64,000 nt of DNA. Origin: Mariniblastus sp. (GTDB taxonomy: Bacteria > Planctomycetota > Planctomycetia > Pirellulales > Pirellulaceae). This document shows positions 1 through 9,024 of the stretch, one piece after another; the first letter of the stretch is position 1, and each line of letters begins with the position of its first letter. The notes beneath the pieces are model-generated. The model had not been told where the DNA came from. It saw nothing but the letters and a program-made list of their open reading frames with translations, and did not search any database. Position numbers and translations under genes: made by a program. The stretch lies in contig JAQXDZ010000102.1 in the NCBI GenBank assembly GCA_029251085.1, forward strand, positions 78,532 through 142,531, given 5' to 3'.

Positions 1-462
1 GCAGAGTCTCGAATCGCAGTTGTACAATTGTAACTGTCGGATAATCATAGTCCAGTTAAAAAAGACTTCATTCTCTCTATTTTTATACGCGGATCGTCCC
101 TAAATGATAACTTCTTCCGGTTCCATCAGTAGCAGGTGGTGAAATTGGATGATTCGAAAACGCCACGCCGACCCAATCCGTTAAAAACAATCCGAACAAC
201 CAGAAAAGTCGACTATGGACGATTTTTTCTGCTCCTCCCAACCGATTCAAGATGAACGAGCGAGTTTTGGATCCCGTACTTGAAATTGTTAAACTCGGCA
301 GGAAATGCGGGGTTCGTTTAAAAACCCGGCCTTCACTTGCTATACTGAGATTAACTTGCTGGCCCCAACGTAACCGCGGAGCTTCCCTAAAGAGGACACC
401 CCGAACCGTTAGCCAACTAACTATTAGCAACCCAACCACTTGAAAAGCTAAGCTGGAACCCA
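1..462. other. Gene-poor left edge of the window
   Basis: I see no convincing gene here. Open frames exist on both strands, but they lack a recognisable family, a good ribosome site or a plausible protein composition. The stretch presumably holds the promoter of the small Zn-ribbon protein that begins at 463, but I could not pick out reliable -35/-10 boxes. Confidence 0.4.
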
Positions 463-1008
463 ATGCCGTCTAAATACCTACTTCCGTGTGACCACTGCAG
501 TCACCCTTTCGAAGTCATCCCCAAACAGGCTGGTCAGGAACTGATTTGCCTGGAATGCGGTAAAGCAACCGAAGCTCCGATGCTTCGAAAAATGAGACTG
601 CTGGAGCCGGTTGAAGACGAAACGGCTAGAAAGACAAACAAAAGAGTCGAGAAAAGCAGTAAGTTCAATAGGCTTTTTTCAATTGGTCTATTCGCTGCGG
701 TACTTCTAGGCGGTTCGGGATACTGGCTTTACGATTACGCCGGGATGCTGGCAACCGAAATTGACCGAGAGCTTTCTACCGAGCAACACGACGAGTTTGT
801 CGACCAACTGCAACCGTCTCAGGTCGTTACCTACTTTAACGAATTAAGAATCGATAACGGCCTCGGCGAGTGGTACGAGCCGAACTACGTCCGGTACAAC
901 AAACAATCCGAAATCCTAACTAACACATCCTACGTTTTGATGGGACTCGGCGGGCTTTTCCTTGCCTGCTCCATCAGCATGGTCGCGCTGATTGCTTTCA
1001 AACGTTAA
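463..1008 (+). CDS. Small Zn-ribbon protein with two membrane segments, unknown function
   Basis: A 181-residue protein. Its first 35 residues carry two CxxC knuckles (C9-D-H-C12 and C29-L-E-C32), the typical planctomycete N-terminal zinc-ribbon for a structural Zn. Two hydrophobic segments follow, at about 69-90 (FSIGLFAAVLLGG) and 155-178 (YVLMGLGGLFLACSI), so the roughly 65 residues between them probably sit in the periplasm. I do not recognise a catalytic family. The gene converges on the helicase gene with only about 14 bases between the stop codons. A short inverted repeat (TGAGT-TCG-ACTCA) lies in that gap and could help end transcription both ways. The ATG at 463 is the first good start, and the Zn-ribbon begins right after it. 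Confidence 0.7.
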   Translation: MPSKYLLPCDHCSHPFEVIPKQAGQELICLECGKATEAPMLRKMRLLEPVEDETARKTNKRVEKSSKFNRLFSIGLFAAVLLGGSGYWLYDYAGMLATEIDRELSTEQHDEFVDQLQPSQVVTYFNELRIDNGLGEWYEPNYVRYNKQSEILTNTSYVLMGLGGLFLACSISMVALIAFKR

Positions 1009-1022
1009 ATCTTGAGTTCGAC

Positions 1023-2531
1023 TCACTCAGAGCTGGACGCATTCACGCGACTTCGAGCATTCTTACCTTTGCGTTGAGGTCTTCGGCGTTTTGCGGTGGA
1101 TTCGGTCGCCCCTGCTCCGCTCGAGGCACGCTTGCCTCCTCCCGGCTTCTTACTAGATTTTTTCGCAGAGCTTTCACCCGTTCTAGCACTTTTGACAGCA
1201 CTCGCCTTTTCCGTTCGCACTCGACGGCGTCGACGCTTCGTCGTTCGCTTCCCTTTTTCGCTACCCGTCGACTCATCCCCTGAACCTCGACTGCCCGAAC
1301 CCTTTCGAGACCGTCCCCCTTGAGACGTTCCCGAGCGGCTTCCTCCTGAGGACTTGCGTCCGGTTCGTCCTCGTGTTGAATTTGGACTTGAGCTTGGCAA
1401 GGTCACCGATAAATCCTGATTGACGGGAATCTCTTGATCAATCAGCTTTTCAATTGACTTTAAATCTCCTTGATCACCGGCGCTGCAAAACGAGATAGCG
1501 ATCCCCTTCGCACCGGCTCGCCCCGTTCGACCAATTCGGTGAACGTATGCTTCCGGTTCCATTGGTAAATCAAAATTGACAACATGGGTTACTCCTTCAA
1601 TGTCAATTCCGCGTGCAGCAACGTCAGTCGCAACCAGGATCTTTACAAATTGGTTACGAAACGCATCGAGCGCACGCTGTCTCGCATTTTGAGATTTATT
1701 TCCATGGATCGCGGCAGCCTTAAGCCCTTCTTTGTTCAATCGTTCAGTGACAAAGTTTGCTGAACGTTTCGTTTTGGTAAAAACGATCGCGCGTAAATCA
1801 CCACGCGAAGAGAGAATTCTCTGCAACAATTCAGGCTTACCTTTGCGGGGCACAAAGATAACTTGCTGTTTAATCTTCTTTACACTTCGCGTTTTCGGTG
1901 TGACATCCACTTTCACCGGATCGACTAAAAGCTTGTCCGTTATTTCAACAATCGCAGGCGCCATCGTAGCCGAGAAAAACAACGACTGCCTCTTCGCCGG
2001 CAGTTCGCGGATAATCCGTTTGATGTCAGGCATAAACCCCATATCGAGCATCCGGTCTGCTTCATCGAGAACGAACACTTCGAGCTTGTCCAGCTGAATG
2101 AAACCCTGGTTCATCAAATCTAATAATCGGCCGGGAGTCGCTATTACAGTGTGAACGCCGCGCTGGAGCGAACGCACTTGAGAAGTCTGGCTGACGCCGC
2201 CATAAACCAAAGCATGGCGAAGCTTCAAATGTTTACCATAGGTCGCAAAACTATCCCCGATCTGCACAGCCAACTCACGAGTCGGGGCTAGCACAAGTGC
2301 GAACGGGCGTTTCGCTTTGGCGGAACGATTTTGCAAACCTAGCCGATTGAGAATCGGCAACGCAAAAGCCGCCGTCTTACCAGTCCCCGTTTGGGCACAC
2401 CCCAAGACGTCTCGCCGCTTGAGGGCAACCGGGATGGTCTGCGATTGAATAGGCGTTGGGATTTTATAATTTTCGCCCGCAATTGCTCGCTGCAATGGCT
2501 CGATTAAATTTAACTCGGTGAAGGTCTTCAA
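1023..2531 (-). CDS. rhlE: DEAD-box ATP-dependent RNA helicase, RhlE-like
   Basis: A 502-residue RNA helicase that unwinds structured RNA with ATP, likely in ribosome assembly or cold adaptation. All core motifs are visible: Q motif around 24-31 (IPTPIQSQ), Walker A AQTGTGKT at 46-53, PTRELA 83-88, TPGR 132-135, DEAD 156-159, SAT 187-189, and HRIGRTGR 331-338. From about residue 385 the protein becomes a low-complexity Arg/Lys/Ser/Gly tail, a common RNA-binding extension that differs between homologues. The start is TTG at 2531, chosen because AAAGGA lies 7 bases upstream and the protein opens directly with the family N-terminus (F-x-x-L-N-L). RhlE assignment rests on the overall motif pattern; other DEAD-box subfamilies (SrmB, CsdA) are less likely. 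Confidence 0.93.
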   Translation of the reverse strand: MKTFTELNLIEPLQRAIAGENYKIPTPIQSQTIPVALKRRDVLGCAQTGTGKTAAFALPILNRLGLQNRSAKAKRPFALVLAPTRELAVQIGDSFATYGKHLKLRHALVYGGVSQTSQVRSLQRGVHTVIATPGRLLDLMNQGFIQLDKLEVFVLDEADRMLDMGFMPDIKRIIRELPAKRQSLFFSATMAPAIVEITDKLLVDPVKVDVTPKTRSVKKIKQQVIFVPRKGKPELLQRILSSRGDLRAIVFTKTKRSANFVTERLNKEGLKAAAIHGNKSQNARQRALDAFRNQFVKILVATDVAARGIDIEGVTHVVNFDLPMEPEAYVHRIGRTGRAGAKGIAISFCSAGDQGDLKSIEKLIDQEIPVNQDLSVTLPSSSPNSTRGRTGRKSSGGSRSGTSQGGRSRKGSGSRGSGDESTGSEKGKRTTKRRRRRVRTEKASAVKSARTGESSAKKSSKKPGGGKRASSGAGATESTAKRRRPQRKGKNARSRVNASSSE

Positions 2532-2888
2532 TGGTTTTCCTTTAAGAACTCGCTAAGACAACCTGCTGGAATCAATTCAGCGTTTGGTGCTCGGAGTCAA
2601 CAGAAGTCGCAAATCATGGCATCTTCGACGCCTTTGCCGGAACCTACTGACCGATAATTAACGATGGATCAGCGGGGGTAGCGCCCATTTTTCAAATTCG
2701 AAAAATGTGGACTGCCTCTCAGTCTACACCTTGCCAGAAGTCCTCATAGTGCAAAAACACCGATCGCCAGAGATATTCTCGTCAACAAACGGACAAATCT
2801 GTTCCACTCCACTTCCCAAAATATTAAAATTTCCTGAGAGAATATTTGCTTTCCTCCTTCTTACTTCAATACTCAAGCCGACTACATC
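2532..2888. other. Divergent intergenic region, helicase / secreted protein
   Basis: About 357 bases between the divergently transcribed helicase and the secreted protein gene. It must hold both promoters and a fairly long helicase leader, as is usual for cold-inducible helicases, but I see no clear promoter boxes, riboswitch or strong hairpin. A 67-codon open frame at 2707-2910 overlaps the real start at 2889 and has no gene-like features. Confidence 0.35.
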
Positions 2889-3692
2889 ATGCCAAATTCA
2901 AATCGTTTAGACCGCCGCTGCTTCAAACACTGTCTCATTTCTTTCAGTGCGATTGCCCTTTTAACCATCATTTCCATTGAGTCAGCCCAAGCCCAAACAT
3001 TCAAAAATGCAATCGCCAAAGCTGACCTCATCCTCTCCCACAACTTCGACAAACCTCTCAACACACAAGACTGGTGGTCGAACGATAGTCGAGCTCAAAA
3101 GTCGGCCAAGATCGCTAAACACAAAATGGTTCCCCAGGCGAGCGTTAAGGAAGGCGTTCTACAAATTCGCCGAACCGAAGGCTCTGACCATGCAGCCGTC
3201 GCGAGAACAAAAGTGCAATTTCAAGATGCTGTAATCACCTGCAAATTCCTACTCGCTGAAAATCAGAAATTCAGCGTGAACATCAATGACCCAAATTGCA
3301 AGACGGTCCATGCAGGACACCTTTGCCGCGTGGAGGTAAGTACCAAGTCAGTTGTTATTCAAGACCAAAAAACTGGAACCATGGCTAATGAGTACCGAAA
3401 ACTAAAAGAGAGCGGAGCCTCAAAATCAGAACTAGCGAAACGGGTCAAAGGTAAATCCAAAGCGACCAAACGGGCCACCGAGGCATCCCAATGGCACGAA
3501 CTGAAAATCTTACTTGAAGGCGAAAAAATCGCGGTTCAAATCGACAATGAATTCGTCAGTCAATTTTCGTCCTCAGGAATTGGACATCCAACAAAAGAAA
3601 ATATCGCGTTTTCTGTTCCCCGAATGGTCGACATCAAAAACCTCGCGATCTATCGAATCGCACCCAAACCATCCAGAACAGAACAACCTTAA
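2889..3692 (+). CDS. Secreted LamG / DUF1080-like (concanavalin-fold) protein
   Basis: A 267-residue exported protein. The N-terminus has a basic start (R7, R13, R14), a hydrophobic core around 21-33 and an AQA signal-peptidase-like site near 34-36. The mature part has hallmarks of the DUF1080/3-keto-disaccharide-hydrolase-like and LamG beta-sandwich fold: F-D-K-P-L-N-T-Q-D-W-W near the start, a V-K-E-G-V-L-Q-I-R strand, a W-H-E-L-K-I-L strand followed by I-A-V-Q-I-D-N, and a final I-K-N-L-A-I-Y-R strand. Such proteins bind or modify carbohydrate in the periplasm or at the surface. A Lys-rich insertion (about 165-200) interrupts the fold. The substrate cannot be read from the sequence. Confidence 0.7.
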   Translation: MPNSNRLDRRCFKHCLISFSAIALLTIISIESAQAQTFKNAIAKADLILSHNFDKPLNTQDWWSNDSRAQKSAKIAKHKMVPQASVKEGVLQIRRTEGSDHAAVARTKVQFQDAVITCKFLLAENQKFSVNINDPNCKTVHAGHLCRVEVSTKSVVIQDQKTGTMANEYRKLKESGASKSELAKRVKGKSKATKRATEASQWHELKILLEGEKIAVQIDNEFVSQFSSSGIGHPTKENIAFSVPRMVDIKNLAIYRIAPKPSRTEQP

Positions 3693-3705
3693 CCAACAAA
3701 TAATG

Positions 3706-3738
3706 AAAATGGGGTTGGCAATTACCCGACCCTGTTTT
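3706..3738. terminator. Hairpin between convergent genes, likely bidirectional terminator
   Basis: A 13-pair stem, including wobble pairs, is formed by 3706-3718 (AAAATGGGGTTGG) and 3726-3738 (CCGACCCTGTTTT) with a 7-base loop. The A-run on the 5' side and T-run on the 3' side fit intrinsic termination in both directions. It sits between the stop of the secreted-protein gene and the stop of the convergent PAS-AraC gene, whose stop codon overlaps its last base. Confidence 0.6.
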
Positions 3739-4478
3739 CAGAATTTTTTGCTGCGGCGATACTCCGATGGAGAGACTTTCATTTGCTTGCGAAAGCAGCG
3801 CGAAAAATGAGCATGGTCAAAAAAACCACACCGAATCGCGATCGTTGCCACCGTCTCATCGGTCTGGGCTAATTCCCGACAAGCGACCTCCAGCCGAACA
3901 CGCGAAAGATACTGTCGGGCTGAGACCCCAAATACCCGACGAAACTGCCGATCAAATTGACTAACCGAGAGCTTCGCCCTTGCTGCTAGTTCAGACGCAT
4001 TGAGCTTTTGTTGGTAATTCGAATGTAAATATTCAACCACATTGGCAAATCGTTTGGCGTCTTTCGATTCCCCCCGCTTGGTATCAACTTGACGGGAAAA
4101 CCCAGCGATGCCCACCACAACGCCTTCGCCATTGCGAAGTGGAATCTTACTGGTCATTACTAACCGTGGAGAACCAGCCATCTCCGGTGCGCTCTCAAGA
4201 CGATTGATTATCGGCTCACCCGTCCGCATTACCTGCTCGTCGTCCTGGCGATAACTCTCGGCTCGCTGCGATGGAAAAAAATCGAAATCAGTTCTACCGA
4301 TCACTTCGCTTCGATCCAGTACGCCGCAGTATTCACAACCTCTTTGATTGATCGCCAGAAAACGACCGCGGAGGTCCTTCACAAAAAAACTAACCTCGGG
4401 TTGCAGGTTAAAGAGGTCCAAAAACTCCGTTACATCGACTTGTGAGAAAAACGAGCGGACGAGACTTGTATTATTCAT
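3738..4478 (-). CDS. PAS-domain AraC-family transcriptional regulator
   Basis: A 246-residue regulator. Residues about 17-125 form a PAS sensor (F-F-V-K-D-L-R-G-R-F, then I-G-R-T-D-F-D-F-F), a layout often used to sense small molecules or redox state. Residues about 140-246 form the AraC/XylS DNA-binding domain with two helix-turn-helix units, the second ending in the family signature C-G-F-F-D-H-A-H-F-S-R-C-F-R-K. The gene is divergent from the first PSCyt1 gene with only 69 bases between start codons, so it probably controls the cytochrome/DUF1501 cluster and perhaps itself. The ligand is unknown. The ATG at 4478 gives a complete PAS domain. Confidence 0.85.
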   Translation of the reverse strand: MNNTSLVRSFFSQVDVTEFLDLFNLQPEVSFFVKDLRGRFLAINQRGCEYCGVLDRSEVIGRTDFDFFPSQRAESYRQDDEQVMRTGEPIINRLESAPEMAGSPRLVMTSKIPLRNGEGVVVGIAGFSRQVDTKRGESKDAKRFANVVEYLHSNYQQKLNASELAARAKLSVSQFDRQFRRVFGVSARQYLSRVRLEVACRELAQTDETVATIAIRCGFFDHAHFSRCFRKQMKVSPSEYRRSKKF

Positions 4479-4503
4479 ATTGACTTTTTACACAAAGATG
4501 CGG

Positions 4504-4518
4504 TGGCTGTGCAAGCCA
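4504..4518. promoter_or_regulatory. Short inverted repeat in the AraC / PSCyt1 divergent region
   Basis: TGGCT-GTGCA-AGCCA is a perfect 5-base inverted repeat with a 5-base spacer, lying midway between the divergent start codons at 4478 and 4548. It could be a regulator site for the PAS-AraC protein. Short repeats of this size arise by chance, and AraC-family proteins more often use direct repeats, so this is only a candidate. Confidence 0.25.
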
Positions 4519-4547
4519 AACAGCGCGATCTGAGATATGATTAGTGC

Positions 4548-7466
4548 ATGAAAAGAATCTTAATGACCATCTGCCTTGCTTGGCTACCGACTTGCACAGT
4601 GTTTTCCGACGTCGACTTTAATCGTGAAATTCGACCCATCCTCAGTAAGCATTGTTTCGCCTGCCATGGATTCGACCCCTCGACTCGCGAAGCCGAATTG
4701 CGACTGGACAATTTCGAAGGAGCGACTCGCGATCTCGGTGGAAGTTTTGCTCTCGTACCCCATCAGCCGAAGGCAAGCGAGATTGTCACGCGAATTTATT
4801 CAGACGATGCCGATGTGTTGATGCCTCCTCCGGAAAGTGGACAGCCACTAACTGATGCCGAAAAAAACCTTCTTCGGCAATGGATTACTGAAGGTGGTGC
4901 CTATTCAGCGCACTGGTCTTTCGTCGCCCCCACACAAAAACCTCTGCCGGCTGTCAAACACTCGCAATGGCCCAAACGTCCGATCGATTATTTCATTTTA
5001 AAACAAATGGAGGCGGAGGACTTTGCTCCCGCTTCCCCAGCGGATCCCGCTCAACTTTTGCGGCGTGTAGCCCTCGACTTGACCGGCCTTCCCCCGACGC
5101 CTGAGTCAGCAGCACGCTTCCTGGCCAATCCCTCGTCTGAAAACTACGAACGGGAGGTCGACCTATTGCTTGCAACCCCCGCTTATGGTGAACACTGGGC
5201 GCGGATGTGGCTCGACCTCGCGCGTTATGCAGACACCAAAGGCTATGAAAAAGATCGACACCGTGACATCTGGCGCTATCGAGACTGGGTGATCGACGCA
5301 CTCAATCAAGACATGTCGTTTGAGCAATTTACGAGGGAACAATTGGCTGGTGATCTGCTGCCTGAAAGAACGGACGATCAAATTCTTGCCACGGCGTTCC
5401 ATCGCAACACGATGACCAACGAAGAGGGTGGGACTGACGACGAAGAATTCAGAGTTGCCGCGGTTAAAGACAGGGTCGATACGACGATGCAAGTTTGGAT
5501 GGGATTAACCATGGGTTGCGCGAAATGCCATTCCCATAAATACGATCCGATCAGCATCAGCGATTACTACTCTTTTTTGTCGTACTTTAATCAAACACAG
5601 GATCGGGATACCGAGTCTCCGTTTCACCCTACGCCTACGTCCGAGCAAGCAAAAGCAATCGCTGCTCAACAAGACATCGTTACGTTGGCAAGCAAAGAAC
5701 TCAATGGTCGACCAGCCGATTTTGACAGCAAGCTTTCCCAGTGGAAGCAACAATTCACCAAAACTCCACTCTGGCAAAACCTAAAACTGGTGGAATCGAC
5801 CTCGGAAGCAGAGGTTGTTTTAAAACAGCAAGATGACCACATCATTTTAGCAACAGGCAACCGCCCGGAACGAGATACCTGGACACTAACTTTTGAGTTA
5901 CCCGCTCTACCCGATGGAAAAAAACACCGCTCACTTCGAATTGAACATTTCCCAAAATCAATCGCCGGCGGTGACTGGGCAGACAAAAACGTAGCAATTC
6001 GGGATTTGACCGTTGAGCAAATCCAAGACACCGGAACACCCAAGAAAATCATACTCTCCAATCCGCGCGCAACTTTTTCCCAACGCAATTGGGAGGTCGC
6101 CAAACTAATCAACGGAGACAACTCCGCAGGCTGGGCACTCTCACCCAAATTCAAAAACCCGCAAAACTGTATTCTTGATTTTTCCGAGCCAATCGCTGCG
6201 GGCATCATTCGAATCACCCTTGAACAACAATACGGAGAAGGCCTGCTACTCGCCCGCTCGCGTTTTTCAGCCAGCCCCTACCCTGCTGAGTGGCTAATCG
6301 CCGAGCTCAAACCTAATTTCGAAGAAATCTTTTGGTCGCTTAGCGATCCACAACATTCTGCAAAAAAGAAAAAATATCAAACCGAATTAGCTAAACTAGC
6401 GGCATTGAAAAAGGCAGTCACCCGTACACCCGTGATGGCAGAGTTGCCTGCCGCCCAACAACGTAAAACAAAAATCAACAATCGAGGAAACTTTCTTGAT
6501 CTCGGTGACGAGGTCACTCCCAACGTTCTGGAAATATTTGGAAATTTCCCTGACAACACAGCACCCAATCGCCTTGGCGTCGCAAAATGGCTAATGCAAC
6601 CTGAAAACCCACTCACTTCACGGGTAATGGTCAATCGAATTTGGTCGCGAATCTTCGGGGTTGGAATTGTCGAAACAGAAGAAGATTTTGGATCGCAGGG
6701 ACTCCCCCCTTCTCACCCCGATTTACTAGATTGGTTAGCAGTCGATTTCCGGGAACAAGGCTGGTCGATCAAGACGCTCCTCAAGACAATCGTAACTTCC
6801 AGCACGTACCAACAAAGCGCGGTCGCGACTCCCGACCATCTTTCCCGCGACCCTCGCAATCGTCTGCTCGCACGGGGACCGCGGTTCCGACTCTCTGCCG
6901 AAACCGTTCGCGATCAGGCGCTTGCGATCAGTGGTTTACTGACGAAACAAGTTGGCGGTAAATCTGTGATGCCACCCCAACCTAGCGGTGTTTGGAAAAC
7001 CACGTACAGTGGTGACGATTGGAAAAACGCGACCGGCCCGGATCGCTACCGCCGAGGTCTTTACACCTACCTCAAACGCACCAGCCCTTATCCAGCCATG
7101 ACAACCTTTGATGCCGGCAGCGGCGAAGTCTGCCAAGTGCGTCGCATTCGAACCAACACGCCTCTTCAAGCACTAGTGACCCTCAACGATACCGCATTTT
7201 TGGAAGCAGCCGGCGGATTAGCCCAACGCATGCAACAATCCTCGCAGGATTTGGAAAAGCAAATCGTCAACGGCTTTACAATGGCACTCGTCCGGAAACC
7301 CACACCTCGGGAAACCAAGCGATTACTGGACTTGTACGCATCCCTTGCAATCGATGAGGAAGCTTCCAAGTCGCTTCTTCAAGCGTCCGCATTGTCTGAA
7401 GGTGATCCTCGCCTGGTCGCCATCGCGAACGTTCTACTTAATCTTGACGAAACACTGATGAAATAA
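4548..7466 (+). CDS. PSCyt1-DUF1549-DUF1553 secreted cytochrome-like protein (first copy)
   Basis: A 972-residue exported protein of a family hugely expanded in planctomycetes. After a signal peptide (about 1-20) comes the planctomycete cytochrome C domain (PSCyt1) with the haem site C36-F-A-C39-H40. DUF1549 spans about 145-355 and contains a second CxxCH, C324-A-K-C327-H328, followed by S-H-K-Y-D-P. A beta-rich middle part (about 430-600) looks like a carbohydrate-binding insertion. DUF1553 spans about 650-910 (N-R-L-G-V-A-K-W-L and R-T-N-T-P-L-Q-A-L). The two CxxCH motifs suggest covalent haem and an electron-transfer or oxidative role in the periplasm; the true substrate of the family is unproven. 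Its partner, a DUF1501 protein, starts 7 bases after its stop, indicating translational coupling. Confidence 0.9.
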   Translation: MKRILMTICLAWLPTCTVFSDVDFNREIRPILSKHCFACHGFDPSTREAELRLDNFEGATRDLGGSFALVPHQPKASEIVTRIYSDDADVLMPPPESGQPLTDAEKNLLRQWITEGGAYSAHWSFVAPTQKPLPAVKHSQWPKRPIDYFILKQMEAEDFAPASPADPAQLLRRVALDLTGLPPTPESAARFLANPSSENYEREVDLLLATPAYGEHWARMWLDLARYADTKGYEKDRHRDIWRYRDWVIDALNQDMSFEQFTREQLAGDLLPERTDDQILATAFHRNTMTNEEGGTDDEEFRVAAVKDRVDTTMQVWMGLTMGCAKCHSHKYDPISISDYYSFLSYFNQTQDRDTESPFHPTPTSEQAKAIAAQQDIVTLASKELNGRPADFDSKLSQWKQQFTKTPLWQNLKLVESTSEAEVVLKQQDDHIILATGNRPERDTWTLTFELPALPDGKKHRSLRIEHFPKSIAGGDWADKNVAIRDLTVEQIQDTGTPKKIILSNPRATFSQRNWEVAKLINGDNSAGWALSPKFKNPQNCILDFSEPIAAGIIRITLEQQYGEGLLLARSRFSASPYPAEWLIAELKPNFEEIFWSLSDPQHSAKKKKYQTELAKLAALKKAVTRTPVMAELPAAQQRKTKINNRGNFLDLGDEVTPNVLEIFGNFPDNTAPNRLGVAKWLMQPENPLTSRVMVNRIWSRIFGVGIVETEEDFGSQGLPPSHPDLLDWLAVDFREQGWSIKTLLKTIVTSSTYQQSAVATPDHLSRDPRNRLLARGPRFRLSAETVRDQALAISGLLTKQVGGKSVMPPQPSGVWKTTYSGDDWKNATGPDRYRRGLYTYLKRTSPYPAMTTFDAGSGEVCQVRRIRTNTPLQALVTLNDTAFLEAAGGLAQRMQQSSQDLEKQIVNGFTMALVRKPTPRETKRLLDLYASLAIDEEASKSLLQASALSEGDPRLVAIANVLLNLDETLMK

Positions 7467-7473
7467 GATTGAT

Positions 7474-8973
7474 ATGAAACTGCCTCTCCCACTTAAAAAA
7501 ATTCAAGCGACAACTCGGCGTCAATTTTTTGGCCAAACGGGTTTAGGGCTCGGATCGATTGCGCTCAGTTCCTTGCTTAACCAGGAAAGCCCAGACGAAC
7601 CAACCGGCTTTCGAATTCCGGCAAAAGCAAAATCTGTCATCTACTTGCACATGGCAGGTTCTCCTTCCCAGTTGGAATTATTCGAACACAAACCGGCACT
7701 CGACCGACTGCACGACACGCAGTGTCCTCAGGAATATCTGGAGGGAAAACGGTTTGCTTTTATTCGCGGCGTGCCCAAGATGCTTGGCTCTCAATTCAAG
7801 TTCCAGCGAACCGGGCAGAGCGGCCAATGGGTCAGTGATCGGCTGCCACATCTCAGTAAGGTCATTGATGATCTCTGTGTCATTCGTTCGGTCCACACAG
7901 AACAATTCAATCACTCTCCCGCACAATTGCTGATGCAAACTGGCAACCCTCTATTGGGCTACCCCTCGATTGGCTCGTGGGCGACCTACGGTCTGGGAAG
8001 CGAAAACAAAGACCTTCCCGGATTCATGGTGCTCTCGTCTGGTGGAAAAACTCCCAGTGCCGGAAAATCTCTTTGGGGCAGCGGATTCCTGCCCACAATC
8101 TACCAAGGTGTTCAATGCCGAACTGATGGTGGTGATCCGATTCTCTTCCTCAGCGATCCCAAAGGGCTTAATCGGGGGGAGCGGCGCAAAACACTGGACG
8201 CAATTGCCGATCTGAATCGGTATCAGCATGAGCATATCGGTGACCCTGAAACGATCACGCGCATCGCCCAATACGAACTTGCATTTAAAATGCAAATATC
8301 GGTTCCTGAAGTAATGGATATTGGACGCGAGTCTCAATCGATGCTCGACCTCTACGGAGCAAAACCGGGGCATGTCTCGGCCGCTGAATCGGCCGCCGAC
8401 CCCAGAACACTTTATAAAGGCGATGACCCGACGTTTGCCAACAATTGTTTGCTCGCCAGGCGGCTGGTCGAAAGCGGTGTTCGGTTTGTCCAACTGTACG
8501 ATTGGGGGTGGGACCACCACGGCTCCTCTCCCGGAGAATCAATCGACGAGACGCTGCCAATCAAATGTCGACAAATCGATCGCGCTGTCGCGGGTTTGAT
8601 TACCGATTTAAAACAACGTGGTCTGCTCGACGAGACGCTAGTTGTTTGGGGAGGCGAATTCGGCAGAACGCCAATGATGCAAAACAACGTTCGCAAAAAT
8701 CTGGTCAAGGGATTCATTGGCCGGGACCACCATCCCCACGCCTTTACCATGTGGATGGCCGGGGGAGGTATCAAACCCGGAGTTTATGGTCAAACCGATG
8801 ATATTGGCTATTACATTACAGAAAATGCGGTTAGCATTCGCGACCTTCAATCAACCATTCTCCACCAGATTGGAATTGATCCCAAACGATTCAACTTCCC
8901 TTATCAAGGCCTCAAACAAAGGCTCATCGGCCCTTCCGACGAAGGCAAAGTGATTCGAGATATCCTTGCCTGA
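7474..8973 (+). CDS. DUF1501 protein with Tat signal (first copy)
   Basis: A 499-residue protein of the DUF1501 family, distantly related to alkaline-phosphatase/sulfatase-fold enzymes. The N-terminus has a twin-arginine signal (T-R-R-Q-F-F-G, about 15-21) followed by a hydrophobic stretch, so it should be exported folded, possibly with a bound metal. Conserved blocks seen: Y-L-H-M-A-G-S-P-S-Q-L-E-L-F near 54, G-S-W-A-T-Y-G-L-G-S near 168, D-W-G-W-D-H-H-G near 345, G-G-E-F-G-R-T-P near 391, and G-R-D-H-H-P near 412; the His/Asp/Glu residues there probably bind metal. The gene is 7 bases after the PSCyt1 gene; the pair is a standard planctomycete module whose biochemical role is not established. 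Confidence 0.9.
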   Translation: MKLPLPLKKIQATTRRQFFGQTGLGLGSIALSSLLNQESPDEPTGFRIPAKAKSVIYLHMAGSPSQLELFEHKPALDRLHDTQCPQEYLEGKRFAFIRGVPKMLGSQFKFQRTGQSGQWVSDRLPHLSKVIDDLCVIRSVHTEQFNHSPAQLLMQTGNPLLGYPSIGSWATYGLGSENKDLPGFMVLSSGGKTPSAGKSLWGSGFLPTIYQGVQCRTDGGDPILFLSDPKGLNRGERRKTLDAIADLNRYQHEHIGDPETITRIAQYELAFKMQISVPEVMDIGRESQSMLDLYGAKPGHVSAAESAADPRTLYKGDDPTFANNCLLARRLVESGVRFVQLYDWGWDHHGSSPGESIDETLPIKCRQIDRAVAGLITDLKQRGLLDETLVVWGGEFGRTPMMQNNVRKNLVKGFIGRDHHPHAFTMWMAGGGIKPGVYGQTDDIGYYITENAVSIRDLQSTILHQIGIDPKRFNFPYQGLKQRLIGPSDEGKVIRDILA

Positions 8974-9024
8974 TTCGATTTATTAGAATTCACAGCCGAT
9001 TCAAATACATTAAAATAACAGGCT

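Noticed and set aside
83..463. 126-codon minus-strand open frame at the left edge
   Set aside because: No domain, unusual composition, and it ends at the start of the real plus-strand gene; probably chance.
1043..1323. Overlapping frames inside the helicase tail
   Set aside because: Arg/Lys-rich repetitive DNA gives open frames on several strands; only the helicase frame continues a known family.
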